From Chlorops oryzae (taxonomy: Eukaryota > Arthropoda > Insecta > Diptera > Chloropidae): a stretch of 64,000 nt of DNA. Location: the NCBI GenBank assembly GCA_020466095.1, contig CM035808.1, forward strand, positions 1,393,690-1,457,689, in the 5' to 3' direction. Under the pieces are notes generated by a model. It did not search any database and was not told the DNA's origin. It saw only the letters and a list, made by a program, of their open reading frames with translations. The translations under genes were made by a program, and so were the position numbers. The stretch's first letter is position 1. Every line of letters starts with the position of its first letter. Positions 10,906 through 22,948 of this stretch are shown here, piece by piece.

Positions 10906-12163
10906 GAGATAACAGTCATTTTACAAATTTACGGAAGAAGCAATTAAGACAATCATATAGAGCGATATGGAGCTTGATTCACTACATTTCGGCAAGCACA
11001 AGTTTCTCTCTTAACTCTATGGAATTCCTGATCGATCCTCGTACATTTTGCAGATTCATTTAATATTCAAGTTTATCGTTGAAAACACGAAGGAACACTT
11101 TTCTTAACGAAATCGTGCTTCTGTCAGTTCTTTCGTGACAGTCAGACCACAATGCTGAGTATGTTTTGGTCGACACAAGGACATACAGTCGAATGCGAGT
11201 GTGTTGCGGCATGCACACTACATACGAACATATACAGACACATGAGAATATATTGAATACCGGGTGTAAGGGCTTTCGGGCTGGTTGGCTTCTATCGTAT
11301 TTAGTTGTTGTGCATGTTTGTCACTCTAGTTATTTATAAATAACTGAAGCATAGCAATTTACGAGTACTTAATGGAGCTGCATGTGAATATTTCAGTTCC
11401 CCATATCCGTCCCTCCTTGTCCATTTGCACACAATGCGAAGGAGAAAGTAAAAAAGTTGCCATTACGATTATTGTTGCTTGTATTTTGTTGCTATATTTT
11501 TGTTGCCAACAGCGACTTATGTATGTATATTCTTATCTTTGGACTTTTCCGAGCTCGTCAGACGGATGCATGTAATACTAAATGTTGCTTGCATCCAGTC
11601 CAAATACACTCGCACACACACACACACACACGTGCTCACGCGCGCTCATTGTGCAGAATGCTTTGCACCGCAAATGGTTGCATTGTGCCAAGAGCACAAG
11701 AAAATTCGCATACTAAAAATGCATCTGAAGTAAACACGACGAGCAATAAGCAAACAACATAAAAACAATCCAAAGAATTTGAATAATTTTCTCTGTTGTC
11801 CTGAGTTCCTTCTTCTTCGTCTCAGCAGCAGGAGCATCGTGATCGTGTTCGTTCGTTCGTTCGTTCTTTCCCTATTTATATTTCCATGACTGTCAGTTTT
11901 TCTCCTTTTAAATGTTATGTGCTTATAAATGATGTGATTTTCTTGTAACAATTCAAATGCAGTGCAGAATATGCAACAAAAAAGGGAAAGCATCCTTTGG
12001 TTTTTTTTTTTTTTTTTTTTTTTATCGCGTTCGAAGAGATTATGTTGGATGGGACTTTTCGCATTTGTTTTGTGGAAATTATCGGAAGTTCAAAAGATTG
12101 ATTGGAGTCTTTTTTTTTGTGTACACATTTTCTTTTTTCTATGCATTCTAATGTGTTAGTTAT
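10906..12163. other. Intron 2 sequence with a CA microsatellite
   Basis: A CA repeat at about 11611-11631, a GTTC repeat near 11848-11864 and a T-run at about 12001-12023. No gene is supported. Confidence 0.4.
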
Positions 12164-12907
12164 TTAAAAGGGTCTTCTTATTGAGCAACTTTTTTTTTCG
12201 ACTTTTTTTTTTTTGCATTTATTTATAGCTTGGGTAGTTGTGAATATGCCCCTAAAAGGATTTTTTGAAATTCGAAATAGTTTAGAGGATATAGCCTTCT
12301 TTGTCGAGCAAGATCTGCGCTAAAACGAGTAATTTTTGCGTTGCTTCAAACTTTAAACGCGTTTATCTCGAAACCACGTTTTTCGAACTGGCGGCCATGA
12401 TATCTCCAGTTCAACTGAACCGATTTTCATGAAACAAAGTGGAATCGACGCAGAATTGTCACCATTCTCGGGTGAACCTCGACCATAATTTTAAAAAATT
12501 TTTTACTATTTTTTTTTTACACTAAACTACAAAAAAAAAAGCCCGAAATTGAAATTTTTTTTTGAATGGCCGCCATTTTGTCAAAAAAAATCACAAAATT
12601 AAGCTTGAAGTTCACCCGAGAATTACATCTATACTGAATATAACCCCGTTTTTTTTTTCCATTTCGGACGCTCCGGAGACCCGGAATCGTGGCCGCCGTG
12701 ACGACACTTTTTTTTTCACCACCAACTTTGAAGTCTCATTACTTTTTGAACAGCCCACGTATCGAGGCAAAAAAAAATGTTTATTTACTTTGAACCTTTT
12801 GTAATACAATAAATAAAAAAAGTTTTCAATTATTCTTTGCGTTTTCAAATAAGAATTTTTTTAGAAAGGGTCCAAAAAACGGGTTTTCAATGAGAAGACC
12901 CCCTTAA
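12164..12907. mobile_element. TTAA-flanked TIR element, about 736 bp
   Basis: Flanked by TTAA (12164-12167 and 12904-12907). The left end is AAGGGTCTTCTTATTGA. The right end, read inward, is GGGGGTCTTCTCATTGA. The interior has internal inverted blocks (GGCGGCCATG... and GGCCGCCATTTTG; TTCTCGGGTGAAC and GTTCACCCGAGAA), so much of it is self-complementary. It has no long frame. The TTAA duplication suggests a piggyBac-type non-autonomous element. Confidence 0.75.
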
Positions 12908-13027
12908 GCAATTTTTTTAAAAGTTTCAATAAAAATTCATTTCTTTTGAGCTGAACTTAAGAGCTAATGCTGTTGAGCAAGGGCATGGGGCAAGTTGAGC
13001 ACTTAGAATGTCTAGTCAAGACTCCTT

Positions 13028-13460
13028 ATTTCTTCTTCTTCTTGCGTGTTTAACCATCCCGGTCTATCCCGGGGTCCGCAAAACGCGACCAGTTCCTCCA
13101 TTTTGTTCTGTCGGTTGCATCATCCGAGGTAAGTCCTACCTGATGACTGTGCGGTAAATTTTGGATTTTAAGCGGTCGCTTATCTTTTCATCGTACATAA
13201 CACCAGTCGTTGAACGCCACTTGAGCCAAGCGGCGTTAACTCTGTCAGTAACTTCGCGAGTGATCGTCCCGTCAGCAGAAAGTGTCGACCCAAGATATTG
13301 AAATTTTTCCGTCCTTGGTTATTGGTCAGTGTTATTTATTTTGATGGTTCCTGCTTCGCAATTGTCTGTTGTCATGTATTCTGTTTTCCCGACATTCAAA
13401 CGTAGTCCAAACATAGACAATCTATCATGCCAGTCTTGTACTTGTTGCCAAGACTCCTTA
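13028..13460 (-). pseudogene. Dead LINE reverse-transcriptase 3' fragment
   Basis: Minus-strand translation gives the tail of a non-LTR reverse transcriptase: LSMFGLRLNVGKTEYMT, then EKFQYLGSTLSADGTITREV, then DRVNAAWLKWRSTTGVMYDE and RLKSKIYRTVIR. A later shifted block reads TKWRNWSRFADPGIDRDG and ends at a stop. The YLGS and VNAAWLKWR motifs are typical of endonuclease/reverse-transcriptase LINEs of RTE/CR1-like type. A stop after NNTDQ, another after RTVIR and an internal deletion with frame change show it is inactive. The GAAGAA run at the 3' end (+ strand 13029-13044) looks like a retrotransposon tail. Confidence 0.8.
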
Positions 13461-15771
13461 TTTGTAATATTTAATTTAAAAAAGAAGTTAAGTCCTTTTG
13501 TCGATAGAAAAAACGGGAACTACTTCTTAGCTTAAGATGCTTCGAGCTATTCCCTTTGTCGATCGACTACCCAAAAAGTGGGCTATTCAGATTTATTTTT
13601 TTCTACCCGTAGCTCAGAAAAAGTCATAATCTAAAGCCTGGTCTTACTTAGACTCCATCTTCCGAGATGTTTACATGCGGCATAATTTAAGTTGAACGAT
13701 AGTTCGCAATGGCAAACATCGATTCTCGAAAATGTTTTCCCATTTCGCTCCAAAAGTTGCCTTGCTTCGATAGCATTCATTATTTTAGATTGTATCGCGT
13801 AAAAACAGTTCGCGCATACATATATCCTATTTTTTTGTATCCTTTCATCGGGGGGAGGGAAAAAAAACACCACATTTCGATCACACAAGGATTCTCGTGA
13901 GGTTCTTCCAACTACAAAGCCATGCATAAAATTACCCTAAATTGTCTGCACTTTCGAAACAAAACAAATCAGGACTTCCGCCGCAGTAAAATCCAATTTC
14001 TGGTGGTGGAGCGTTCGTTGGTTAGCTGGATAGCTGGTTGGCTCGTCTAAGAGCGTGTAAACTGTATTTGTCACGTAGTTCGTTGATATATCAGTTTCAG
14101 AGACACAGACAGACATGAAGAATGCACACTGACTTTTTCGTAATGGCTGCCGAAAAATGGCGTTCTCTAGTTCGTGCTCTTCCTGTTGTTGTTGCTCTAT
14201 CACGAACAGATAAAGATAGGTGGCCATGATGCGGGTTGAGAGTAAATTTGCATAGAATTTGTCGACAAGTGGATCTAATGCACAAAAGATTGCGAATGCC
14301 ATTCTCATTTGAAGCAATGCTTGGTTGTGCACAGGCACACACACGCGCTCTCACACACACACACACACACACACTCCATTGCAAGCATTACATTTCGTCC
14401 TCGATGCTTCTGATTTGAGATATATCGCTGCTGATTATCAGGCGGAAAAATACACTCATTCTTGAATTGCATCAAATGTCAGTGTGCAGCAAACTTAATG
14501 AGCTTCTTAAGAGATCGAAATTTAAACCCACAATTTTCCATCAATTCAATTTTCTAACATACGAAGAGGGATGAGAAAAGGGTCTCGTTGACATGCTGCG
14601 AAAATCATCCGAAAAAGCCAAAAAAATTATGGTTTTTGTATTTAAAAATATTGTATCAAAATAAATGAAGTAGTCGTTTTGATTGCGTATACGTGATATA
14701 CGTATAACATTGCTCATACGTCGGGTGAGCTGCACGTTTACTGCAGCACACAGTGGGATTGCTCCATACATCGTGCGGCAAAAAATAGAAGGAATAGTCG
14801 TATCACAATGAAAATTGGTATGCGGATGTAAATTGAGGTCATTAAAATATAAACTAAAATTTATCGAAATCAGTTCACCCCTTCGGGTACCCCCCATAGA
14901 CCCTCACATGCAGGTTTGTATGGCAGCTTCATCTAAAACTCAACCGATTTTAATGAAACTTTGTCAGAATGTTGTTTAGACTCAAAAACGAATGTATACA
15001 AAAAATGGCAGTCCCTAGGGGTACTTCCATTGGATAACTGCCTTTCAGTATAAATGGCATCATAGTTTCGTATGTTCTCACATTCGTAAACAAAAATTTT
15101 AATATAATGTTTTGTTTTTGTAATTTCCTTAGTTAGTTCTTAATTTCTTATGAACATTGCCATCAGAAATTATAATAAAGCGTTAATGAATACTGATCAT
15201 CCTTAACATATGCAAAGATTTTTTTTCTTAATATCCAGACATTTGCGCGGTGATTTTTAACATAAAAATGAACTTTATCGAGACAATCGTAAGTGGGCGG
15301 TAAATTTTTTTCATAGATCGTTAGAACAGACTCCAGACTTTTATTCTTTTTATCAACTAGAACACAAAGCACGACAAAGCATATAAATTTTTTGTCCATT
15401 GAAAAAAGGAAAAGCGTCATTTTCGAGGTAGAATTTTTGAAAGCTCACCTCCTCTTCGATATTCAATAAAATGCCACAATTTTTAATTCCTTTTAAAAAT
15501 GAAACTCTAAATTTTAATAAAAAATCACCTTTTTAGCAACAGTGGTAGATTTAATCCGAAAAAAATGGGAACCAATTTGAAATTTTTTTTTTTTCAATTT
15601 TTCGAAGAAAAAACATTTTCTATTTAGCTTAATTTTTTATATAAAAAAATTATGTTTTTTGAAAAACCAGTTTTGAATTATTCTTATCTAGAGTTTTCTC
15701 AGTTAGATTAAATCGACAAATCATAAAATTAGGATGGTCAAAAAATCCTATTTTTGCCGCTGAAATCTCAC
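13461..15771. other. Intron 2 sequence with an AC microsatellite
   Basis: An AC repeat at about 14352-14374. Minus-strand open frames at 13631-13927 and 13937-14344 are uninterrupted but show no recognisable motif or splice context. Confidence 0.35.
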
Positions 15772-16242
15772 TGTGCAGCATGTCAATACTGAGAGCATCC
15801 ATATGCATTAGCAATTTTTTGAAAATCTCACTGTTGTTCCATCCAATTAACATGAAAATGTCTTTAAATGACAGCAAATACTTAGAGGTATTTAAAAAAA
15901 TTTTTTTTAGACTGGCGTCAAACCGGGAATACACTGAAAAAACAAATTAAAAATTTATTTTTAGTTTTGTGAAAAATTTTCTCAGTGTAAAAATTGAAAA
16001 ATAATTTTTTTAGATTCCGTGTTATATTAGAAATTGGACAACGTTTGTTTCATCTTCCTATCTTAATTAGTTTTTGAGATATAAAATTTAAAAAAAAGAC
16101 TTACTAAAAAACGATTTTCCAGGATATCTCAAGGACTTTTCGAAATAGAGCACTAAAAAGTCATCTCTACAGTGTTTTTAGATGCCACCTATCCAAAAAT
16201 CAACAAAACTTCAAAATTCTTTTCAGGGTGCCGCATGCCTTT
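15772..16242 (-). repeat. Dispersed repeat family D, copy 3
   Basis: Reverse-orientation copy: GCAGCATGTCAATACTGAGA at the left, one TACACTGAAAAAA...CTCAGTGTA module, and the GGTGCCGCATGCC end at the right. Confidence 0.75.
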
Positions 16243-17159
16243 GCTCAATCGGGAAGATCCTTCTAAAGTATTTCCAAGTCCAAAAAAAAATCGCTTCAGA
16301 AAAATCCTGGAAAGACTACTTCATCCATAAAAATTGCATCAACTGTAAAAAAATTATACTGCAATTTATAAAACTATAATTTTTTCCAAATTGTGAGAGG
16401 CAAAAAATTTTGTCATTCTCGACGCAGTGATGCCAGATTGAGGGATTCTTTCCAATTGAAGGAATTTTTTCGATTTAATTTTCAACCAAAAACGACTTCA
16501 AATGTTTAAAACGGATTTTTTGCGATCATTTTTCTATAGAAAACAGAAGAAAAGGGATTTTTGTTAAACACTCTAAAGCCAAACGGCGCCGAAATACTGG
16601 CAACACTGGCACGGACGATGCCATAAAATCAATCACAAATTTTTTTAAGAGCTTTTTAAATCGTTTTTCAATTTTTTCCCTCGCCATGCTCCGCACATGT
16701 CATTGGGTTACGATTAGCAGCTAAAAGAGGAAAATTGCCATCAATTTGAACTGCGAAGGAACTGCAATCGTGCACAGAGCTCTATTCTCTGCCCGCTTAA
16801 TGGCTGAATGTGATGATTTCAATTAGCTTTTAAGGGTCTCTCGTATTCAATGATTTTTTATTGACATTGAGAGACAAGGATAATTTTTGATCGCTCGGAC
16901 ATTAAAGAGTTTAGAATCGATGATTTGAAGGACTTTCTGATGGGCATCCTTCGAGAGTTCAAACAATTTTTAATTGAATAAATTTTATATTTTCTTTCAA
17001 TTGAAATAATTGGAGGGAAGTTCGTGGTATCGAAGCAAAAAATGGGCATTAAAGCATTAAATGTCATGGGATGGAAGAAGTGGATGCATATGAAATTTTT
17101 TTTTTGTATTTGCGCTGGGAAGGAGGAACTTTTAAATTGATTGAAATCGGTTAACCACT
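16243..17159. other. Intron 2 sequence without recognised features
   Basis: AT-rich sequence. No gene or element boundary identified. Confidence 0.4.
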
Positions 17160-17420
17160 CGAACAGAAAATACTTAAATTCGGCACCTTAAGGTATGCAT
17201 TTGAATATTTAAGAACCAATTAATATTAATTTAAGACTATATAACGGAGCTTAATTAGGGCTTTAAAGATTTATGCATATCTTTCAAAAATCTTCTTCAA
17301 GATGTACCTCATTAAATGGGCAAACCTCCAACAGTGAAAAGATTTGTTACTATCGGAAATATTCGGAATATTTATATGCATAATTTTGGGTACTACATTT
17401 AAATATATTCTGTTGCCCTA
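17160..17420. mobile_element. hAT-like MITE, family G copy 2
   Basis: Left end AACAGAAAATACTTAAATTC-GGCACC; right end ATATTCTGTTGCCCTA. It is immediately followed by AGTCATAACAAGAGCTCGG, the start of a family F end. Confidence 0.7.
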
Positions 17421-17677
17421 GTCATAACAAGAGCTCGGATTTTGAATATTTTGATATTTTTGCATTTTTGTTTGAATTTTTTTGATTATTTTTATTTTCA
17501 TTTCTTTTTTACATCATGTAAGCGAAAATTGCTCAATTTTTACCTTAAAGTATGCAACAAATTTTTGTTAAATTTTTTTGAGAGCATAACGGTACAAAAT
17601 TTTACAACCTGAAGAGTAAAATATTAATTTCTTATGCCAAATTGTAGAGGACTTTACTATATTTGAAAATTTATCAT

Positions 17678-18098
17678 TACACCGATAGAAAAAGGTAGTT
17701 ATATTAACTGAAAAAGCAGGTTAAAATAACCGAGTTCACCGTTAATTGTTAGCTTATGTGTAGTAGCGGTCAATTCAACAGTACAAACATAATTAGTTAA
17801 TGAAAAAAAAATGCAGAAAAATTCCCGCTGCCAGCAGGGATAGAACCCCGAAGCTCACGGGTGTCGAGTCACAGCTTAAACAACTGAGCTATCGAAACCT
17901 CCGGAGACGGTTGATCAGAATGCGAACTTATACGTCTAAGTGAACGAAAGCGAATTTGAACATAAAAATTAACTGTTATTCAACTGTTCATTTGACTGCC
18001 TTTTTCAGTGCATTTAACGCGGAATACAGTTTATTTGACCACTCTTACTTTAACTGTTCTAAGTTGTTGATTTAACTGTTGTTATTTCTCTCGGTGTA
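17678..18098. mobile_element. 421-bp TIR element carrying a tRNA-like core
   Basis: Ends are inverted copies: TACACCGATAGAAA on the left and TTTCTCTCGGTGTA on the right. Inner flanks carry several AACTGTT/AACAGTT repeats in both orientations. The middle holds a tRNA-like segment on the minus strand. No protein frame. Confidence 0.65.
17826..17905 (-). repeat. tRNA-like (SINE-type) segment
   Basis: On the minus strand it has a good Pol III A box (GATAGCTCAGTTGTTTAAGC) and B box (GGGGTTCTATCCC) at tRNA-like spacing. The acceptor ends do not pair well, so it is not a working tRNA gene. It is a tRNA-derived segment inside a transposable element. Confidence 0.6.
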
Positions 18099-19410
18099 CT
18101 TTTCCTCATTTCGATATAAATACATATAAAAAATATAGAAAAAATATAGAAATTATGAAGCCTCTTTTTGGAGGCTTCTGAAATTATTAGAAAAAATTTA
18201 ATTAATGATACGCAGAAATAATGCCTCAATCCCTTGAAAAATATTGATTTTTGAGGGGAAAAACCGCGTGGTGCAACATCTACACCTTTGCTAAAAAAAA
18301 ATATAAAAAATTTCTTGAAAAACTTAGGCCCGTGAGCTTCCAGGAAAAGCAAGTGTGAGAACAAAAGTATTTAATTTGGGACACCCTAGTGTATATTCTC
18401 CTTTCTAAATACCTATTTAAAGGGCTAAGAGATTCTCGGTAAGAGAGGCTGGGCATTCCTTCTCAAACACACGATGACAAAATTTGATTTAAAATAAAAA
18501 AGGATAATGATTTAGCGTCTCATTCAGTTTATAAAGATCAGTGAAAATATCCTCGAAAAACAAAAACTTAGCAATAGGGATCAACAAGTTCAGCCCTCAT
18601 TTCCGTCCTTCCAAAGGACATTATATGTACATTCTCAACTTCTTAATCAAATACGTTTATTGAGATATTGATGAATAAAAAAAATCCGTTTTCGAATGAT
18701 TCATTTCAGTTAAACTTCATTTGCATGCCTAAATCCATTTAAATTTGCTCAACAACGACCGCATCCTCGTTCGGCTATTCTCATTTCTTCGACTTTTTCA
18801 ATTCGATTGTTGATTTCTATGCAATAAAATAAAATTCTCGACTACACTTTTATTGCTTCCCTCGGTCGCTCGTTCGCTCATTCGTTCGTTCGAGGCAAAA
18901 GAGTTAAATCTCATTTGCGGAAGAGGAATAGGAAGCGGAAGGGATAGAGCCAGTGCGGGTACGAGTACGACTACTTGACGATAGCGATAGGATGCCACGA
19001 ATGTTGTTGCATAAAACCTTCATGAATAGTGCATATGCGCCTCGTGCCGCATAATAATGAGTGCGGCCAAGACCGTTTCGACATCAAAGACCTTCAATAG
19101 TCTCTCTTTTTATTTAAAAAAAAACATTTTTTTTATCCTTTGCACTTTTGCTTATTTAGTCTTCGCAGAGAATATTTACAATTCAATACGATTCGATTCA
19201 TTGCCATTCGATTTGATACAAATCGAAAGGATACACACAACCCACACACACACACACACACACCTGAGTATATAGAAGCAGATGAACTTGTTTGTATCGA
19301 TGCAACCTTTTTCGTGTTCCCCAAACCCGGCGTATCCCCCCAACCACTGTTCGTAGTATTTATTAAAACCGATTTGATTTCTTATTCGATTTCAATTTTC
19401 TGCTTTGTAG
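18099..19410. other. End of intron 2
   Basis: AT-rich sequence with a CA repeat at about 19242-19263 and the acceptor TGCTTTGTAG ending at 19410. No other feature seen. Confidence 0.4.
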
Positions 19411-19507
19411 GACGGTTGATCGTCTGTGGTCGATTACGGAGGATCTGAATATATTATACAAGGAAAATTGGACACGTTTGGCCGCACAGGAGGTTCAACA
19501 CTTTCAG
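19411..19507 (+). CDS. K2P potassium channel, coding exon 3 (extracellular cap)
   Basis: Acceptor TTGTAG ends at 19410 and the donor GTGAGC starts at 19508. The first base completes the arginine codon begun in exon 2, and the exon ends on a codon boundary. It encodes the cap helices (TVDRLWSITEDLNILYKE, then NWTRLAAQEVQHFQ), with a possible N-glycosylation site NWT at about residue 148. In K2P channels this region forms the helical cap above the pore. The next intron is only 427 nt. Confidence 0.92.
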
Positions 19508-19934
19508 GTGAGCATGTAATTTATTTAATGGCTTCTCTTCTTCAGATTGCATGCATATTATTGGAATTTGTTCCTGACATTTCCATTTCGTTCTCTAATC
19601 CTTTTCGGAGCTTTTCTTTTTCTTTTTTCATGTTTTTGTTTTTTTTTCTCTTCATTTTTGTATGTTCTGCGTATTCTTCTTCGATGGCTCGTTCGTTTTT
19701 ATTCTGTTATTTGCTTTTATTTATTTTTCCATTCTTTCATTCTTTTTTGTGACATTTATTTTTTCGACATTTCGTCCGTTTTTCGATTTTTCTTGTTACA
19801 TTTTCTGTTTTCTCTTTTCCGTTTCCCATTATCCATTTCCCTTTTCCATTCCGATTTCCATCGCCATCGCCTTGGCTGCTATGGAATTTCCTTGTCCGTT
19901 CTTTATACTCATATTGCGTAATTATATTTTGCAG

Positions 19935-20064
19935 GACACTCTCCTCCGGGCTGTGCGTCAATCGAAAATCTATCAACCGGGCGGCGCTCAAGTGAATCCA
20001 CCCACACACAAGTGGACCTATGCCTCGGCGTTCCTATATTCGTTGACGCTGATAACCACGATAG
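19935..20064 (+). CDS. K2P potassium channel, coding exon 4 (first pore helix)
   Basis: Acceptor TTTTGCAG ends at 19934 and the donor GTGAGT starts at 20065. It encodes the second cap strand (DTLLRAVRQSKIYQPGG), then the first pore helix (KWTYASAFLYSLTLITTI), and ends on the first base of the glycine codon in the filter TIGYG. The rest of the filter comes from exon 5, over 32 kb away. The phase agrees with both neighbours. Confidence 0.93.
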
Positions 20065-20676
20065 GTGAGTAGGTTGTGAGTTAGTTCAATCGCGCCTAAT
20101 CCGCTGAATTTATTTATCCCACATACAACGCGCCCGTGTATTTATCGTGCCTCTAATGTCTCCTAACGCTCGTATGTGGAACGAAACGTTACGAGTATAT
20201 TGCGCCGTGGCGGGGGGTTTTTTGTGAACCTATATAAAGCTGGCCTTTGGCTTTCGCTTTTCCACTTTTCCACATTTCTGCTTTTCCACATTTGGCACAT
20301 AAGACCACATACTTGATTTGCAAGGCTTGCTTAAGAGCGGAATTTATTTTTCAATTTTTTATATCCCGATTTTTTTTTTATTTTTTTTATTTTTTGAGTC
20401 GGTCCTTTCGGTGCGTGAGGATTTTGTAACAGCATGAATGAAATTTATTTCTGATATCATCGGAATCAAATTATTATCTGGCTGGAAGTCATATTTAAGC
20501 TTGCGTGGAAAGGTTTGCTATGTCATCTTTAACCTATTATCTCCCACTGTTTTTTTTCTAAAGATTTTTTTTTGTAATTCTGAAGGCTTAAAGCGTTTTT
20601 TAGAAAAAAAAAAAATACTTTCAATTAGAGGAAATGTGGTTTAAAGTTAACATTTAAAGTAGGTATGGCCTGAAAA

Positions 20677-21470
20677 TATCGATACTTAGAAAGATCGATA
20701 TTTTTGAAACATCGATACAAAATTTTTGAGTGATTTTTTTTAAATTTCGATATATGGGAAATCGGTACGTAAAGTCCAATATCGAAGAACGATATTTTTC
20801 GATCACCGCCTGTGTCTTTCGGGGAAAGAGATGCATGTTTGATGTTCAAAACAAGTATTTTGTTCAAAAAAAAAAGAGCTCAGAATCAAAATGGTTGATA
20901 TATCGATAAATCGATATGATTTTGCGATAAATAAATATCGATAATGTGTTAAGTCGATATTATCGAATGTGATACTTTTTCTAATATCGACCATCCCTAT
21001 TTAAAAGCTTTTAAACACTTGCAAAAAAATATCGATAATATCGAAAATATCGAAATATCGCAACGATATTTGTACTAGATACTTTATTTTTTTGATATTT
21101 CGATGTATCGATAATGGTTTTGGGAGTATCGAAATGCGATATTTTTTTTTGTTGTCAATAAGAAAAACAGTGTTGCCAAATCAGTGCTTTTTATCACTAA
21201 GACGAGATTTGCACAATAAGACTAACATTTTTGTTTTGTCAAGAGACGCACGGGGAAGAAAGAAAAATGCTTCCATATCACAATCCCATTCGTCCCTTAT
21301 TAAAAAAAAGGTATGTTTTTTAAGTACTAGGGGAGTTGGAACTAATAAAACACTAGAGTTTAACTATACTCAGGGTATGTACTGCCGATATATCGATATT
21401 TTTTTCAAATAATATTTTGTCGATATTCGATATAGTTTTGAAATAACGAAATATCAAATATCGATATGCT
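20677..21470. repeat. CGATA/ATCGAT-rich cluster
   Basis: About 800 bp with roughly thirty CGATA or TATCG motifs on both strands, including several exact TATCGATA octamers (near 20898, 20936, 21030 and 21108). TATCGATA is the known DREF site and CGATA clusters are known BEAF-32 sites in Drosophila. The phrases GACCATCCCTA (near 20990) and GACACCCCTAG (near 21480) look like ends of TATCGATA-rich dispersed elements, so a transposon origin is equally possible. Confidence 0.5.
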
Positions 21471-21612
21471 TTTATTCTGGACACCCCTAGTACGATGGTG
21501 TGATTTCGAAGTGAGTTTCTATATGGTGAGAATTTTTTAAAAAGAAGTATCTAATTTTTTTTCTCCCGACTAGAAGCAGGATAGGGCCGAAAGTTGAGGT
21601 AAAAATGCATTA

Positions 21613-22948
21613 AAATTTTTTTCGGGTCGATCAAAAAGTTTCCGGATTTTTTTTTTTTTTTTGGATCTATATTGCATATTATTTAGCATCTAAATTATAA
21701 TAATACCAAGCCTCTCGAGATAAGAAAAAAGGAAAAGATTAATAATTTTTTCGGGTCGATCAAAAAGTTTACGGATTTTTTTTTTTTTTTTTTTTGGATT
21801 TATATTGCATATTATTTAGCATCTAAATATATAATAATACCAAGCCTCTCGAGATAAGAAAAAAGGAAAAGATTAATAATTTTTTCGGGTCGATCAAAAA
21901 GTTTCGGATTTTTTTTTTTTTTTTTTTTTTGGATTTATATTGCATATTATTTAGCATCTAAATAATAATAATACCAAGCCTCTCGAGATAAGAAAAAAGG
22001 AAAAGATTAATAATTTTTTCGGGTCGATCAAAAAGTTTACGGATTTTTTTTTTTTTTTTTTTTTGGATTTATATTGCATATTATTTAGCATCTAAATAAT
22101 AATAATACCAAGCCTCTCGAGATAAGAAAAAAGGAAAAGATTAATAATTTTTTCGGGTCGATCAAAAAGTTTCCGGATTTTTTTTTTTTTTTTTTTGTGG
22201 ATTTATATTGCATATTATTTAGCATCTAAATAATAATAATACCAAGCCTCTCGAGATAAGAAAAAAGGAAAAGATTAATAATTTTTTCGGGTCGATCAAA
22301 AAGTTTACGGATTTTTTTTTTTTTTTTTTTTTGTGGATTTATATTGCATATTATTTAGCATCTAAATAATAATAATACCAAGCCTCTCGAGATAAGAAAA
22401 AAGGAAAAGATTAATAATTTTTTCGGGTCGATCAAAAAGTTTACGGATTTTTTTTTTTTTTTTTTTGTGGATTTATATTGCATATTATTTAGCATCTAAA
22501 TAATAATAATACCAAGCCTCTCGAGATAAGAAAAAAGGAAAAGATTAATAATTTTTTCGGGTCGATCAAAAAGTTTCCGGATTTTTTTTTTTTTTTTTTT
22601 TTTTTTGGATCTATATTGCATATTATTTAGCATCTAAATTATAATAATACCAAGCCTCTCGAGATAAGAAAAAAGGAAAAGATTAATAATTTTTTCGGGT
22701 CGATCAAAAAGTTTCCGGATTTTTTTTTTTTTTTTTTTTTTGGATCTATATTGCATATTATTTAGCATCTAAATTATAATAATACCAAGCCTCTCGAGAT
22801 AAGAAAAAAGGAAAAGATTAATAATTTTTTCGGGTCGATCAAAAAGTTTCCGGATTTTTTTTTTTTTTTTTGGATCTATATTGCATATTATTTAGCATCT
22901 AAATTATAATAATACCAAGCCTCTCGAGATAAGAAAAAAGGAAAAGAA
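21613..22948 (+). repeat. Ten-copy tandem array, unit about 134 bp
   Basis: The phrase CGGGTCGATCAAAAAGTTT starts at 21623, 21752, 21886, 22020, 22154, 22288, 22424, 22558, 22696 and 22831. Spacings are 129-138 bp, varying mainly with the length of an internal T-run. Each unit continues GGATYTATATTGCATATT and CCAAGCCTCTCGAGATAAG. Copies are nearly identical, apart from a TTCCGGA/TTACGGA alternation and TTATAATAAT/AATAATAAT variants. The array is non-coding and lies 1.5 kb into intron 4. Confidence 0.95.

Noticed and set aside
13631..14344. Minus-strand open frames in intron 2
   Set aside because: No recognisable domain, and one crosses the AC microsatellite.
17826..17905. Functional tRNA gene
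   Set aside because: A and B boxes are good but the acceptor stem does not pair and it sits inside a TIR element.
21613..22948. CRISPR-like regular repeat spacing
   Set aside because: The whole unit repeats with no unique spacers, in a eukaryotic intron; it is an ordinary tandem array.
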